Assembly (NCBI GenBank): GCA_021776825.1
Contig: JAJFFG010000133.1
Span: 1 to 64,000 of the forward strand
DNA length: 64,000 nt
Direction of reading: 5' to 3'
Origin: Planctomycetota bacterium
GTDB lineage: Bacteria > Planctomycetota > JAJSAM01 > JAJVHW01
Part shown: positions 33,282 to 42,522 of the stretch, piece after piece
Layout of the letters: the number at the start of each line of letters is the position of its first letter
Position numbering within the stretch: position 1 is the stretch's first letter
Made by a program: the position numbers and the translations under genes
Notes under the pieces: model-generated
What the model was told of the DNA's origin: nothing
Database searches by the model: none
Seen by the model: only the letters and a program-made list of their open reading frames with translations

Positions 33282-34798
33282 GCAGGACACGCACGTGGAG
33301 TCTGTGCGTGATCGCCGCACTCGGCGTGGTGACGTCGATCGTGCCGTCGGCCGCCGTTCCCCTGGTGCGGGCCGAAGAGGATCCGGTGGCAGCCGCGAGC
33401 GCGCTCGCGGACGAAGCCGCTGAGCACTTCGCCGCCGCCGGAGACACCGACGCGTCGCACGCGGAGCGGAAGAAGAGTCGCCGGGAGGCCTACTGGCGCT
33501 TGAAGAAGGCGCGCAACCTGCTGAACGACCATCTCGACGCGCACCCCGACGAGACGGAGTCCCTCGACTCGCTCTACGTGCGGATCTCCACCATGCTCTT
33601 CTGGACGAAGAAGGAAGCCGGCATGGGCGAGCTGGAGGGCGCTGGCAGCGGGTCCGGGGGCACCTCGGGCGGGACGAAGCCGAAGCCAAAGCCCGGCGGC
33701 CTGCGCGCCGAGCCGCGTAAGAAGCCGACACCTCCTCCTCCGTCCGCCGACCGAGACGACCCCGCCAAGTCGGCACCCACCGAGCCCGAGCCCGAACCCG
33801 AGATCCCCGCTGGGCCGACCGCCGCCGACGGACTCGCCGAGGTGCAGGATTACGAACGGCGGCATCCCGGCGACGTGCCCGGCCTTCACGAACGCTACAC
33901 CGAGTTCCTCGGCGCGTTCCCGGACCCGGCCACGGACGAGTACGAGAACGCGATGACGAGGCTCGAGGCCCTCGGACGTCAGCTGAAGGACGTCTACCGG
34001 AGCCTGCGCGACGAGGACCCTGACGAGCTCGCGGACCTGGGCGACGCCGAGTCGGGGCGACTCGTCACGCAGCTGATCGCAGATCTGGCGCCGGACAACG
34101 ACGACGTCGTGCGCGAGCGCGCGGCACGCTATCTCGGTTCTCTCGGAACGCGCGCTGCCGTCGTCGCCCTGATCGACCTGTTGAAGGCCGAGCCGGATAC
34201 GCCGATGGGCGAGGCCTGCGCTGAGGCGTTGTCGCGCGTCGGAGGACGGATCGTGTGCGCGCGCCTCGCGCGCCTGAAGCGACCGTCGGCAGAGCTCTCC
34301 AACCAGGTGGTCATGATCCTCTCGGCGGTGGTCGAGCGCGGTGGCCCCGAGGGCCGCGTGGCCGGCGAGACGATGGCGGAGTTCGCCCTGTCGCGCAACG
34401 ACGAGTCGCTCCACACCGCCGCCGTGGAACTGCTGCGCGACGCCGGAAAGCCCGGCGCGCTGGGCCTCGCGAGCCTCCTGTCCGTCGCCGGGGCGGCCGA
34501 CGTCGAGGCGCACATCGTGCACCTGGGGGAGATGGGAGATCCGCGCACCGCGACGCACCTCGCTGCCTATCTCAAGAGCAACGCGCGCGGGATCGACGGC
34601 CGGCGATCCAAGGCCGCTCGCGCCGCCATCCAGAAGTTCGGCAAGCCGTCCGTGCGCTACCTGATCCCTGCCCTGGACGATGCCGATGTCGCGGTCTGGA
34701 CGGCGGAACTGCTACGTCGCTTCACGGGCGTCAAGCAGAAGAACGACAAGCGCAAGACCTGGGAGCGCTGGTACCGCAAGAACCGCCGCGACTTCTGA
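33278..34798 (+). CDS. Exported HEAT-repeat protein
   Basis: Protein of 506 residues, last of three overlapping genes. The signal peptide (LCVIAALGVVTSIVPSAA) is followed by a helical region, a Gly/Ser/Lys/Pro-rich linker (~120-170) and HEAT repeats with PBS-lyase-like pattern (VRERAARYLGSLGTRAAVVALIDLLKAEP). It ends in KTWERWYRKNRRDF, similar to the C-terminal Trp-rich tails of the other HEAT proteins in the window. Likely a protein-interaction scaffold for the two exported peptidase-like neighbours. Confidence 0.72.
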   Translation: MSRTRTWSLCVIAALGVVTSIVPSAAVPLVRAEEDPVAAASALADEAAEHFAAAGDTDASHAERKKSRREAYWRLKKARNLLNDHLDAHPDETESLDSLYVRISTMLFWTKKEAGMGELEGAGSGSGGTSGGTKPKPKPGGLRAEPRKKPTPPPPSADRDDPAKSAPTEPEPEPEIPAGPTAADGLAEVQDYERRHPGDVPGLHERYTEFLGAFPDPATDEYENAMTRLEALGRQLKDVYRSLRDEDPDELADLGDAESGRLVTQLIADLAPDNDDVVRERAARYLGSLGTRAAVVALIDLLKAEPDTPMGEACAEALSRVGGRIVCARLARLKRPSAELSNQVVMILSAVVERGGPEGRVAGETMAEFALSRNDESLHTAAVELLRDAGKPGALGLASLLSVAGAADVEAHIVHLGEMGDPRTATHLAAYLKSNARGIDGRRSKAARAAIQKFGKPSVRYLIPALDDADVAVWTAELLRRFTGVKQKNDKRKTWERWYRKNRRDF

Positions 34799-34828
34799 CG
34801 CGCGAAACGCCCCAAGTCGATCGCTCAG

Positions 34829-34876
34829 CGCGCGCGCCACGGCGCGCGCGAGTTCCGCGATCTCATCGAGATCGCG
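34829..34876 (+). terminator. Two adjacent hairpins
   Basis: CGCGCGCGCC/GGCGCGCGCG (34829-34850) and CGCGATCTC-ATC-GAGATCGCG (34856-34876) stand back to back in the 90-bp gap between the HEAT gene and the histidine phosphatase. The first is a likely terminator of the three-gene cluster; the second ends 12 bp before ATG 34889 and would lie in the leader of the phosphatase mRNA. Confidence 0.45.
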
Positions 34877-34888
34877 TATCACGCAGAG

Positions 34889-35545
34889 ATGGCCTCGCTC
34901 TTCCCCTGCGACCCCGATGGCAGCGTCGAAGCGTTGCCCGAGCGCGTGATCCTGGTCCGCCACGGCGAGACCGAATGGAACGAGCGCGGCGTCTGGCAGG
35001 GACAAGCCGACATCCCGCTGTCCGATGTCGGTCGCGCCCAGGCACGTGCCGTCGCGGAACGGCTGGCGAACCTGGCGGCAGACGCGCTCGTCACGAGCGA
35101 TCTGCTCCGAGCGGCCGAGACGGCCGAGATCATCGGCGCACGGCTCGGACTGACTCCGGTCCCGTTGCCGGGGCTGCGCGAGCTGCACGTCGGAGAGTGG
35201 TCGGGGCTGAACGGGGAGCAGATCGCGGCGCGGTCCCCGGAGCAGTTCGCGCGCTTCCGCGACGGTCTGGCCCCGGCACCGGGCGGCGAGTCGCTGGTGG
35301 CGTTCTGGGAGCGCGTGATGGCTGCGTTCCGGGAAGCGGTGGCGCTCGCGCCCGGCGGAACGCTCGTGCAGGTGTCGCACGGTGGGACGCATCGCAATCT
35401 CATGGCCCAGCTGCTCGGAGTGCCGATGGGGAAGTCGGGGCGGCTCTCATCCGGCCGCAACACGTCGCTCTGCGAGATCCGCTTCCGCGGCGGTGCGCCG
35501 CATGTCGTGCGCATGCACGACACGCGCCATCTCGACGATCTGTGA
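34889..35545 (+). CDS. Histidine phosphatase / phosphoglycerate mutase family protein
   Basis: Cytosolic enzyme of 218 residues. The RHG motif is RVILVRHGETEWNERGVWQG, with the phospho-accepting His in the RHGE tetrad; a second His lies in VQVSHGGTHRNLMAQLL, as the family requires. It resembles GpmB/CobC-type phosphatases acting on small phosphorylated metabolites. ATG 34889 gives ~18 residues before the domain; a start inside that extension cannot be excluded. No pathway can be assigned from neighbours. Confidence 0.85.
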   Translation: MASLFPCDPDGSVEALPERVILVRHGETEWNERGVWQGQADIPLSDVGRAQARAVAERLANLAADALVTSDLLRAAETAEIIGARLGLTPVPLPGLRELHVGEWSGLNGEQIAARSPEQFARFRDGLAPAPGGESLVAFWERVMAAFREAVALAPGGTLVQVSHGGTHRNLMAQLLGVPMGKSGRLSSGRNTSLCEIRFRGGAPHVVRMHDTRHLDDL

Positions 35546-35594
35546 ACACCGACGCACGCACGCCGTCCAACGCGTGAGACGGAGGAACGACACG

Positions 35595-36296
35595 ATGCGA
35601 GCAGGTACATGGATCGGTCTGATGGCAGTGGCGCTGCTGAGCAGCGGGTGCGCGTCTGTGGGGACCAGTAGCCCGACGGCGAAGCGCATGCGGCCCGCGG
35701 CGTCGGTCGCCCCGGACGGCTCGGCGAGTGGGTTCGCGGACGTGCCGGACGCGGAGCGCGCCGACAGTGCAATGTCCGGACGGATGGTGATCCGCAACGC
35801 CGGACTGTCCCTGGCTGTCGACGACATCGATGCGGCCGGCGATGCGGTGGTCGCGCTCGCGGCCTCCTCCGGCGGCTTCGTGTTGTCCTCGAGCCGGACG
35901 AGCTACACGATCAAGGTGCCGTCGACCGGCTTCGAGCCGGTGCTCGAGGAACTGACTGCGCTGGGTGAGGTCACGCGCAAGAGCCTGAGCGGCGAGGACG
36001 TGACCTCGGAGTACCTCGACCTCGAAGTGCGGCTGAAGAACGCGCACGCGGCGCGCGACGCGTACGAGGCGCTGCTGAAGCGCGCGACGAGCGTCGAGGA
36101 GATCCTGAAGGTGGAGCAGGCGCTCAACGCGACGCAGGAGCGCATCGAGCTGCTCGAGGGTCGACGCAAGTATCTCGATGAGAACCTGGCGCTCTCGACG
36201 ATCCGCGTCTCGCTCCGCGAGCGCAAGCGACCTGGTCCGCTGAAGATGCTCTTCGACGGGACGCGCTGGCTGGTGATGAAACTGATCTGGCTCTAG
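35595..36296 (+). CDS. DUF4349 lipoprotein
   Basis: Protein of 233 residues, with GGAGGA before ATG 35595 and the lipobox LLSSGCA. The DUF4349 domain covers most of the mature protein: MVIRNAGLSLAVDDIDAAGDAVVALAASSGGFVLSS, the TLGEVTRKSLSGEDVTSEYLD-like middle, and a coiled-coil (ATSVEEILKVEQALNATQERIELLEGR). A hydrophobic C-terminus (MLFDGTRWLVMKLIWL) is typical and may insert in a membrane. Family function is not established. It follows the histidine phosphatase by 49 bp and may share its transcript. Confidence 0.82.
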   Translation: MRAGTWIGLMAVALLSSGCASVGTSSPTAKRMRPAASVAPDGSASGFADVPDAERADSAMSGRMVIRNAGLSLAVDDIDAAGDAVVALAASSGGFVLSSSRTSYTIKVPSTGFEPVLEELTALGEVTRKSLSGEDVTSEYLDLEVRLKNAHAARDAYEALLKRATSVEEILKVEQALNATQERIELLEGRRKYLDENLALSTIRVSLRERKRPGPLKMLFDGTRWLVMKLIWL

Positions 36297-36571
36297 CCCG
36301 ACCCTCTCACCACGTCGCCACGCCTGACGCGTCGCAGGGACCACGATCTCTGCGTTGACACAGCTCGTTGGGGGGATCAGCCCCGACCACGCTGCGTCCG
36401 CCTTGATCTCGCGGCCCCCGCTCGGTCAGGACACTCTGTCGTGGCTCCAACGCCAGACTTCACGCCGTGCATCCCTCGCAGTCCCTGCGTTCCGGCCGCA
36501 GCCCGCGCCGACGTGGTGAGAAGGCCGGGCTAGCCCGAATCGAATTCGGAGGCCGGCGTGAGCCGCCGCCC

Positions 36572-37708
36572 CTACTCGCCGCCGGCGAGTTTGCGGAGGC
36601 GCTCGTAGCGCTCGGGCTCGTCCGTCTTCATCCAGTCGTTCGTCTCGAGGACCTCCCACGCCTTGGCGAAGTGGGCGGGCGCCTCGTCGGCGCGATCGAG
36701 GAGCAGCAGGCACTCACCGAGCTCCTCGTGGACGTAGCCGGCGGGCGTGCCCGATGCTTCGCGCGCGGCGAGGACCTCCACCTGGATCGCGTACGCCTCC
36801 TCGACGCGGCCCAGGCTCCGCAGGCAACGCCCGACCGTCCAGCGAGCGATGCGCGTCTGCTCCGCGTTCTCCTTCGCGACGTGGTACGCGTGGCAGCGCT
36901 CGAACAGCTCGAGCGCGCGCTCGTACTCGCCAGCGGTGTGGTACGTCCAACCGGTGTTGTTGTAGAGCGGCCCGAGCCACCCCTTGGCGCGCTCGTCGGT
37001 TGTCTCCTCGGCGATCTGGATGGCGCGCTCGTTCCATGCGAGCGAGTCGTCGCGAGGGAGGACGATCCCGAGCATGTGCGCGGCGTCGATCGCAAGACCG
37101 TCGAGCTGCGCTTCCTGGGCTACGCCGAACGCCTCCTCGAACAACAGCGCGGCCGGTTCCTTCTCGCCGGACGAGTTGAACGTGCGTCCCCGCTCGAGCA
37201 GGTAGCGGACGCGCGGCAGAGCTGCCGCGTCGCGCAGGAGCGGCTCGACCGTGTCGAGGATCTCGTGACTCTTCGCGAAGTCACGCCGCAGGCCATGTGT
37301 ACGCGCGATCTGCGTCAGGAGTTCGGCCCGGTAGTCGTCATCGCCGCGGGCTTCCGCCAGCGCCAGGATCTCGCGGAACTTCACCTCGCTCGACGCCGGA
37401 TCGCGGAAGTTCCAGTGCTTCCGGAAGTCCGGCAGCGGCTCGACGTCGGGCGACGCCGCTGCGTCTTCGGCCGCGTTGGCGGAATCCGGCTGGTCGGCGG
37501 CGTCCTCTCCGTCAACCGGGTCGGCTGCGTCGGCTGGGTCGGCTGGCCGCGCGTCCTCTGTCGTGTCAGATTCCGGCGTAGCGGCGTCCGACGCCGTGGA
37601 CTCGTCCGAGCGGCCAGGGGGATCGTTCGGCATACCGCAGCCTCCGGTGAGAAGAGCCAACGCGAACGACGCTGAGCAGAGGGCGCGTCGGGCGTGCAGA
37701 GTGGTCAT
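36572..37708 (-). CDS. TPR lipoprotein
   Basis: 378-residue lipoprotein. The start at 37708 (MTTLHARRALCSASFALALLTGGC) places the lipobox TGGC correctly; the longer track start adds an implausible Arg-rich leader. A Ser/Asp/Ala/Pro-rich linker (residues ~30-85) contains short repeats (ADPADAADP) encoded by GTCGGCTGG-like DNA repeats. The remaining ~290 residues are TPR units, for example YNNTGWTYHTAGEYERALELFERC. Probably a protein-interaction module facing the periplasm. The gap to the DUF4349 gene (convergent, 275 bp) holds nothing I can identify. Confidence 0.8.
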   Translation of the reverse strand: MTTLHARRALCSASFALALLTGGCGMPNDPPGRSDESTASDAATPESDTTEDARPADPADAADPVDGEDAADQPDSANAAEDAAASPDVEPLPDFRKHWNFRDPASSEVKFREILALAEARGDDDYRAELLTQIARTHGLRRDFAKSHEILDTVEPLLRDAAALPRVRYLLERGRTFNSSGEKEPAALLFEEAFGVAQEAQLDGLAIDAAHMLGIVLPRDDSLAWNERAIQIAEETTDERAKGWLGPLYNNTGWTYHTAGEYERALELFERCHAYHVAKENAEQTRIARWTVGRCLRSLGRVEEAYAIQVEVLAAREASGTPAGYVHEELGECLLLLDRADEAPAHFAKAWEVLETNDWMKTDEPERYERLRKLAGGE

Positions 37709-37979
37709 CCGGGCACTGTATCGCGCGGAGCCGATCCGGCGGATCCCCCTCGCATCGGCCTCCTCGCCGCGCAAAAGGACCCACCCACCCCGTAAGGGGG
37801 AAGACGTGCGGGAGGAGCGAAGGTTACGGCGGGCTGTCGAACGTCCGTTCGATCGAGGCCGGAGGTGAGCCGGACCCGCAGTGTGGGAGCACGGCGGCGT
37901 CCGAGCGCGACGACGACCGGAAGCGTCAGCGATCGAGTCTCAGGGGGCGCCCACGAGCCGCCCACGAGCCGCGGGGACG

Positions 37980-38486
37980 CTACTGACCGCGGGCGGCGGC
38001 GAGGATCGCCGTGTAGTCCGGCTCGTCGGCGATCTCGCCCACGAGTTCCTCGTATCGCACCGTGCCCGACGGATCGATCACGAACGCGGCACGCGCCATG
38101 ACACCCTGCAGCGGTCCGTTGGCGATCGCCACGCCCCAACGCGTCGCGAAGCCGCGATCCCGCATGTCCGACGCGCCGGCGACGTTCTCGATGCCCTCGG
38201 TGGCGCAGAAGCGACCGATCGCGAACGGAAGGTCAGAGCTGGCGACCAGGACGTCGACACCCTCGAGTTCGGCTGCCGCCTCGTTGAAGCGGCGCGTCTC
38301 GGCCTGACACACGGGCGTGTCGAGACTCGGCACGGTGAGCAGGATGAGCGTGCGACCCGCAAAGTCGCCCTTGGTCACCTGCGACAGATCCTGCCGCACG
38401 AGCGAGAACTCGGGCGCCGGCGTGCCAACGGGCGGCAACGTGCCGGCCAGGTCGCAGAGGTTGCCCTTCAGCGTGACGCTCGACAT
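37980..38486 (-). CDS. tpx: Thiol peroxidase, atypical 2-Cys peroxiredoxin
   Basis: Cytosolic or periplasmic peroxiredoxin of 168 residues that reduces hydroperoxides with thioredoxin. The peroxidatic Cys lies in PSLDTPVCQAETRRF, and the resolving Cys in RFCATEGIENVAGASD, the spacing of the Tpx family. The C-terminal FVIDPSGTVRYEELVGEIADEPDY is also characteristic. The start ATG 38486 has the usual MSSVTLKGN N-terminus. Transcribed away from the DUF1592-type gene. Confidence 0.93.
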   Translation of the reverse strand: MSSVTLKGNLCDLAGTLPPVGTPAPEFSLVRQDLSQVTKGDFAGRTLILLTVPSLDTPVCQAETRRFNEAAAELEGVDVLVASSDLPFAIGRFCATEGIENVAGASDMRDRGFATRWGVAIANGPLQGVMARAAFVIDPSGTVRYEELVGEIADEPDYTAILAAARGQ

Positions 38487-38622
38487 GGGGATCTCCGGGG
38501 GTGACGCCGTGGCGCCGTTCTGCGACGAGAGTCCGCGGATGGTATCGAGGGGGGAGGGGCCGACAACGAGAACCCGGGCGACCTCGGGCCGTCATCCAGC
38601 GCCGTCGGGTAGGCTGCCCGCC

Positions 38623-40989
38623 ATGGCCCGCCTGCGCCGCTACCGCGACCTGATCGTCCTCGGACTGCTGGCGTTCGGCGCGTGCTCGCAGCAGGCGGCG
38701 CCGACCTCCGCCGTCGACGACGGCGGCGTGGGGCCGGCCGCCGAGCCAGCACCGCCGGCGCCCTCCTTCGAGCAGGACGGACACCCGTTCATCGAGCGCC
38801 ACTGCCTCGACTGTCACCACAGCGATGAACCGACCGAGGGCGTCGCGTTCGATCCGTTCACGGACGAGGAGCAGATTCGCAAAGCGTGGCGGATGTGGGA
38901 GCTCGCGGGCGAGCTCGTGCGCGATGGCGAGATGCCGCCCGCGAAGCGACCGCGCCCCGAGAATGCCGAGCGCGAGCGGTTCCTCGAGTGGCTGGACTCG
39001 GTCCTCGCGACCATCGATCGCAGTGCCCCGCCGGACCCGGGCCGTGTCACGCTCAAGAGGCTCTCGCGCATCGAGTACGAGAACACGATTCGGGACCTCC
39101 TGGGCATCTCGATCGATGCGTCGGAGTGGTTCCCGGCCGACGACGTTGGGTACGGGTTCGATCGGATCGGCGACGTCCTCGCCATGCCGCCGCTGCTGCT
39201 CGAGAAGTACGTCGCGGCGGCCGAGGTCATCGCGGCCGACACCATCGTCTCGGACGACCCGGCGAACCCACCCACGCGGCGGCTGCTCGGCGTCGACTGT
39301 CGCTCGACCGGGCGCGGCGGAGTCGTCGGCAGCGGAGCGCGCGTGCTTTCGACGAACGGCGAGGTGTACGCGTCGTTCGACCTGCCGCGAGACGGTGAAT
39401 ACGTCGTGCGCGTCGGCGCCTGGGGCCAGCAGGCCGGACCGGACTCGGCACGGATGCGGCTGCGCGCCGCGAACCGGAGTCTCGCCACGGTGGACGTTGC
39501 GGCGCGGCGCGGTGATCTGCACGTCGAAGAACGGACCGTGCGACTCGGCCGTGGCCCGCAACGGGTCGGCGCCGCGTTCATCAACGACTACTGGAAGCCG
39601 AAGGACCCCGACCCGGCACAGCGCGATCGCAACCTCGTCATCGAGTGGATCGAGGTCGTCGGGCCCGTCGACGCCCGCGTGGGGCCGCTTCCGGAGCCGC
39701 ATCGACGCGTGATCTTCGAGACACCTGGTGACACCGACACGGGAGCCGTGCGCGAACGCATCCTGCGCCGGCTCGCGGATCGCGCATTCCGGCGGCCGGC
39801 CACCGACGACGAAGTCGCAAGGCTCGCCGCGCTCGCGGTCGCCGTCGAGGGGACCGGCGAGCCGTTCGAGGGCGGCATCCGCGTGGCGCTCACGGCCGTG
39901 CTGTCGTCACCGCACTTTCTGTTCCGCGTCGAGCTTCACGCGGCACCGGACGATCCGTCGAACGTGCAACTCCTCGACGACTGGGCCCTCGCGTCGCGGC
40001 TCTCGTACTTCCTCTGGAGCAGCATGCCGGACGCGGAGCTCCGCGCGGCGGCCGACGCCGGCCGACTGCGTGCCGACCTCGACGACCAGGTCGACCGCAT
40101 GCTCGCCGACGCGCGCGCCGACGCGCTCGTCACCGACTTCGCGGGACAGTGGCTCCAGCTCCGAACTCTGGATGACGTCGAACCCGACCCGCAGGCGTTC
40201 CCCTACTTCAGCGACGCGCTCCGCAACTCGATGCGACGCGAGAGCGAGGCGCTCGTGCGCGAGGTACTCCGCGAGAACCAGAGCGTGCTCGAGTTGCTGC
40301 GAGCCGATCACACGTATGTCGACGGACGGCTGGCTCGCCTCTACGGCATCGACGGCGTCTCGGGTGACGAGTTCGTCCGCGTCGACTACCCAGACGCGAG
40401 ACGGGCCGGCGTCCTGGGGCACGCGAGCGTCCTCACGCTCACCTCGTATCCAACCCGCACATCGCCCGTGAAGCGCGGCAAGTGGCTGCTCGAGCAGGTC
40501 AGCGGATCGCCGACGCCCCCGCCGCCGCCGGGAGCCGACGATCTACCCGAGGCCGGTGAGCAGGGCGTGCCCGCATCGTTGCGCGAACGTCTGGCGCAGC
40601 ACCGCGCCGACGAAGCGTGCGCGGTGTGTCACGATCGGCTCGATCCACTCGGCTTCGCGCTCGAGAACTTCGACGGGATCGGACGGTGGCGCGAGATGGA
40701 CGGCGACGTCGCGATCGATCCGAACGGCAGCCTGCCCGACGGACGCGCGCTCGACGGGCCGGCGTCGCTGCGCGAGGCGCTGCTCGAGGGCGACGCGTTC
40801 CCCGAGCACCTGACGGCGACGATGCTCACGTACGCCCTCGGTCGCGGTCCGCTCCCCTCGGACGTCGACGTCGTCGAGCGGATCGTGGAGGATGCGCGTC
40901 CGGGCGGGTACCGGCTGCACGACCTGGTGCGCGGCGTCGTCGCATCCGTGCCGTTTCGCATGGTGCGGGGTGAGGAGGTGGCCGAATGA
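38623..40989 (+). CDS. DUF1587/DUF1592/DUF1588/DUF1585 planctomycete-type cytochrome lipoprotein
   Basis: 788-residue protein. ATG 38623 starts a lipoprotein signal (LIVLGLLAFGACSQ). A c-type haem motif CLDCH (in FIERHCLDCHHSD, ~45-60) is followed by DUF1587 (RLSRIEYENTIRDLLG), a carbohydrate-binding-like beta region, then DUF1595/1592/1588 (FLFRVELHA, LASRLSYFLWSSMPD, FVRVDYPDARRAGVLG) and a second haem-like motif CAVCH with RLDPLGFALENFD of DUF1588/1585. Such proteins are paired with DUF1552 proteins in Planctomycetota, Verrucomicrobiota and Myxococcota; the pair is thought to act in extracytoplasmic polymer degradation, though the reaction is unproven. The DUF1552 gene overlaps by four bases. 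Confidence 0.9.
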   Translation: MARLRRYRDLIVLGLLAFGACSQQAAPTSAVDDGGVGPAAEPAPPAPSFEQDGHPFIERHCLDCHHSDEPTEGVAFDPFTDEEQIRKAWRMWELAGELVRDGEMPPAKRPRPENAERERFLEWLDSVLATIDRSAPPDPGRVTLKRLSRIEYENTIRDLLGISIDASEWFPADDVGYGFDRIGDVLAMPPLLLEKYVAAAEVIAADTIVSDDPANPPTRRLLGVDCRSTGRGGVVGSGARVLSTNGEVYASFDLPRDGEYVVRVGAWGQQAGPDSARMRLRAANRSLATVDVAARRGDLHVEERTVRLGRGPQRVGAAFINDYWKPKDPDPAQRDRNLVIEWIEVVGPVDARVGPLPEPHRRVIFETPGDTDTGAVRERILRRLADRAFRRPATDDEVARLAALAVAVEGTGEPFEGGIRVALTAVLSSPHFLFRVELHAAPDDPSNVQLLDDWALASRLSYFLWSSMPDAELRAAADAGRLRADLDDQVDRMLADARADALVTDFAGQWLQLRTLDDVEPDPQAFPYFSDALRNSMRRESEALVREVLRENQSVLELLRADHTYVDGRLARLYGIDGVSGDEFVRVDYPDARRAGVLGHASVLTLTSYPTRTSPVKRGKWLLEQVSGSPTPPPPPGADDLPEAGEQGVPASLRERLAQHRADEACAVCHDRLDPLGFALENFDGIGRWREMDGDVAIDPNGSLPDGRALDGPASLREALLEGDAFPEHLTATMLTYALGRGPLPSDVDVVERIVEDARPGGYRLHDLVRGVVASVPFRMVRGEEVAE

Positions 40990-42320
40990 CACGCGCTCTC
41001 CACCGACGGACGGTGCTGCGCGGCCTCGGCGTTGCCATGGCGCTGCCATTCCTCGACGCCATGCGCCCGGCGATGGCCTGGGCGCAGGAGGGTTCGGCGA
41101 CCGTCACGCCAACGCGACTCCTGTTCGTCTTCGTCCCGAACGGCAAGCACATGCCGACGTGGACGCCGAAGGGCGAGCACGGCGAGTTGCCCTGGACGCT
41201 CGAGCCGTTGCGACCCCATCGCGAGGATGTGCTCGTGCTCAGCGGACTCGCCATCGACGGTGGGCGCGCCCATGGCGACGGTCCCGGCGACCACGCACGA
41301 TCGGCGGCGTCCTTCCTGACGACGGCGCATCCGGTCAAGACCGGCGGCGCCGGGATCCGCGCCGGGATCTCCGTCGATCAAGTCGCGGCGGAGCATCTCG
41401 GCAGGTCGACGCGGTTCCGCTCGCTCGAGCTGGGTTGCGAGCGCGGCGGGCAATCGGGACAGTGCGACTCGGGCTACAGCTGCGCGTACTCGTCGAACGT
41501 CTCGTGGCGCACGGCGACGAGTCCGAACGTCAAAGAGATCGACCCGCGACTCGTGTTCGAGCGCTTGTTCATGAGCGTGCGGGACGGCGAGTCGGCGACC
41601 GACGCCGCGCGCCGGCTGCGCTCGCGCGGCAGCGTGCTCGACTTCGTGCTGCAGGATGCCAAGCGTCTCTCCGGGAAGCTCGGGCCGTCCGATCGGCGCA
41701 AACTCGACGAGTACACGACGGGCGTCCGCGAGCTGGAGCGACGGCTGCGGATGATCGAGCAGGCGCGCGGTGACGGCGCTGTCCTCCCGATCGACCGCCC
41801 GGCCGGGATCCCGCGCGATCATCAGGAGCACGTCCGGCTGATGCTCGACCTGATCGTGTTGGCGTTCCGCACCGATCTGACTCGCGTGGCGACCTTCATG
41901 GCGGGCAATGCCGGGAGCAACCGCAGCTACCGCTGGCTCGGCGTGCCCGAGGGACATCACGGGCTCTCGCATCACGGCAAGGACGCGAAGAAGCGGGAGA
42001 AGATCCGCAAGATCGACCGCTTCAACGTGGAGCAGTTGGCGTACCTGCTCGAACGCCTGCGCGCGCGTGACGAGGACGGCGCCGCTCTCGTCGACAGCTC
42101 GCTCGTGCTCTACGGCAGCGGCATCGGCGACGGCAACCGGCACAACCACGACCAGCTCCCGCTGCTGCTCGCCGGCCGCGCGGGCGGCGTCAGGCCTGGA
42201 CGACATCTGCGGAGCGGTCACAACACGCCGGCCGCCAACCTCTACCTGTCGATGCTTCGGGCCGCCGGCGTCCCCGCCGAGTCGTTCGGCGACTCGAAGC
42301 GCCCCCTCGACCTGACGTAG
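40986..42320 (+). CDS. DUF1552 family exported protein
   Basis: 444-residue protein with a twin-arginine-like N-terminus (HRRTVLRGLGVAMALPFLDAM), suggesting folded export. The DUF1552 body is clear: LLFVFVPNGKHMPTWTPKG, DHARSAASFLTTAHPVKT, SLELGCERGG, LYGSGIGDGNRHNHDQLPLLLAG. The fold belongs to the sulfatase/alkaline-phosphatase-like (DUF1501-related) group. It overlaps the upstream cytochrome gene by four bases and is its usual partner. The stop at 42320 is four bases from an unusual inverted-repeat element. Confidence 0.9.
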   Translation: MTRALHRRTVLRGLGVAMALPFLDAMRPAMAWAQEGSATVTPTRLLFVFVPNGKHMPTWTPKGEHGELPWTLEPLRPHREDVLVLSGLAIDGGRAHGDGPGDHARSAASFLTTAHPVKTGGAGIRAGISVDQVAAEHLGRSTRFRSLELGCERGGQSGQCDSGYSCAYSSNVSWRTATSPNVKEIDPRLVFERLFMSVRDGESATDAARRLRSRGSVLDFVLQDAKRLSGKLGPSDRRKLDEYTTGVRELERRLRMIEQARGDGAVLPIDRPAGIPRDHQEHVRLMLDLIVLAFRTDLTRVATFMAGNAGSNRSYRWLGVPEGHHGLSHHGKDAKKREKIRKIDRFNVEQLAYLLERLRARDEDGAALVDSSLVLYGSGIGDGNRHNHDQLPLLLAGRAGGVRPGRHLRSGHNTPAANLYLSMLRAAGVPAESFGDSKRPLDLT

Positions 42321-42323
42321 CCA

Positions 42324-42507
42324 AGCCCTGCCGTAACTAACTAACTTCCAGCCTCAACTGCGCCCGGCGGTGGGAGCGGAGAGTGCGGCAGAGCCCGACG
42401 GACGACGCTCGCGCCGCTGTGCGCACTCACGACGCGGCCGGAGGGATCGCGGCGTGCATCCGTTCTCGCAAAGTCGAGGCTGGAAGTTAGTTAGTTGGGG
42501 CAGGGCT
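42324..42507. repeat. 184-bp element with 36-bp terminal inverted repeats
   Basis: The left arm (42324-42359, AGCCCTGCCGTAACTAACTA...) and the reverse complement of the right arm (42472-42507) match at 33 of 36 positions. Both contain the AACTAACTAACTTCCAGCCT core, which is strikingly AT-rich for this genome. The 112-bp interior has no credible ORF. No target-site duplication is obvious. It could be a MITE-like non-autonomous element, a very stable bidirectional terminator or a structured RNA. The gene just downstream (SDR) is truncated. Confidence 0.75.
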
Positions 42508-42522
42508 CGAGGAGGGACGGCG

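Noticed and set aside
37980-38486. Sec form of thiol peroxidase
   Set aside because: Both redox positions are encoded as Cys; no in-frame TGA.
42335-42498. Integron attC site
   Set aside because: The GTTAGTT/AACTAAC ends look superficially like core sites, but the arms are too long and regular, and no integrase or cassette is present.
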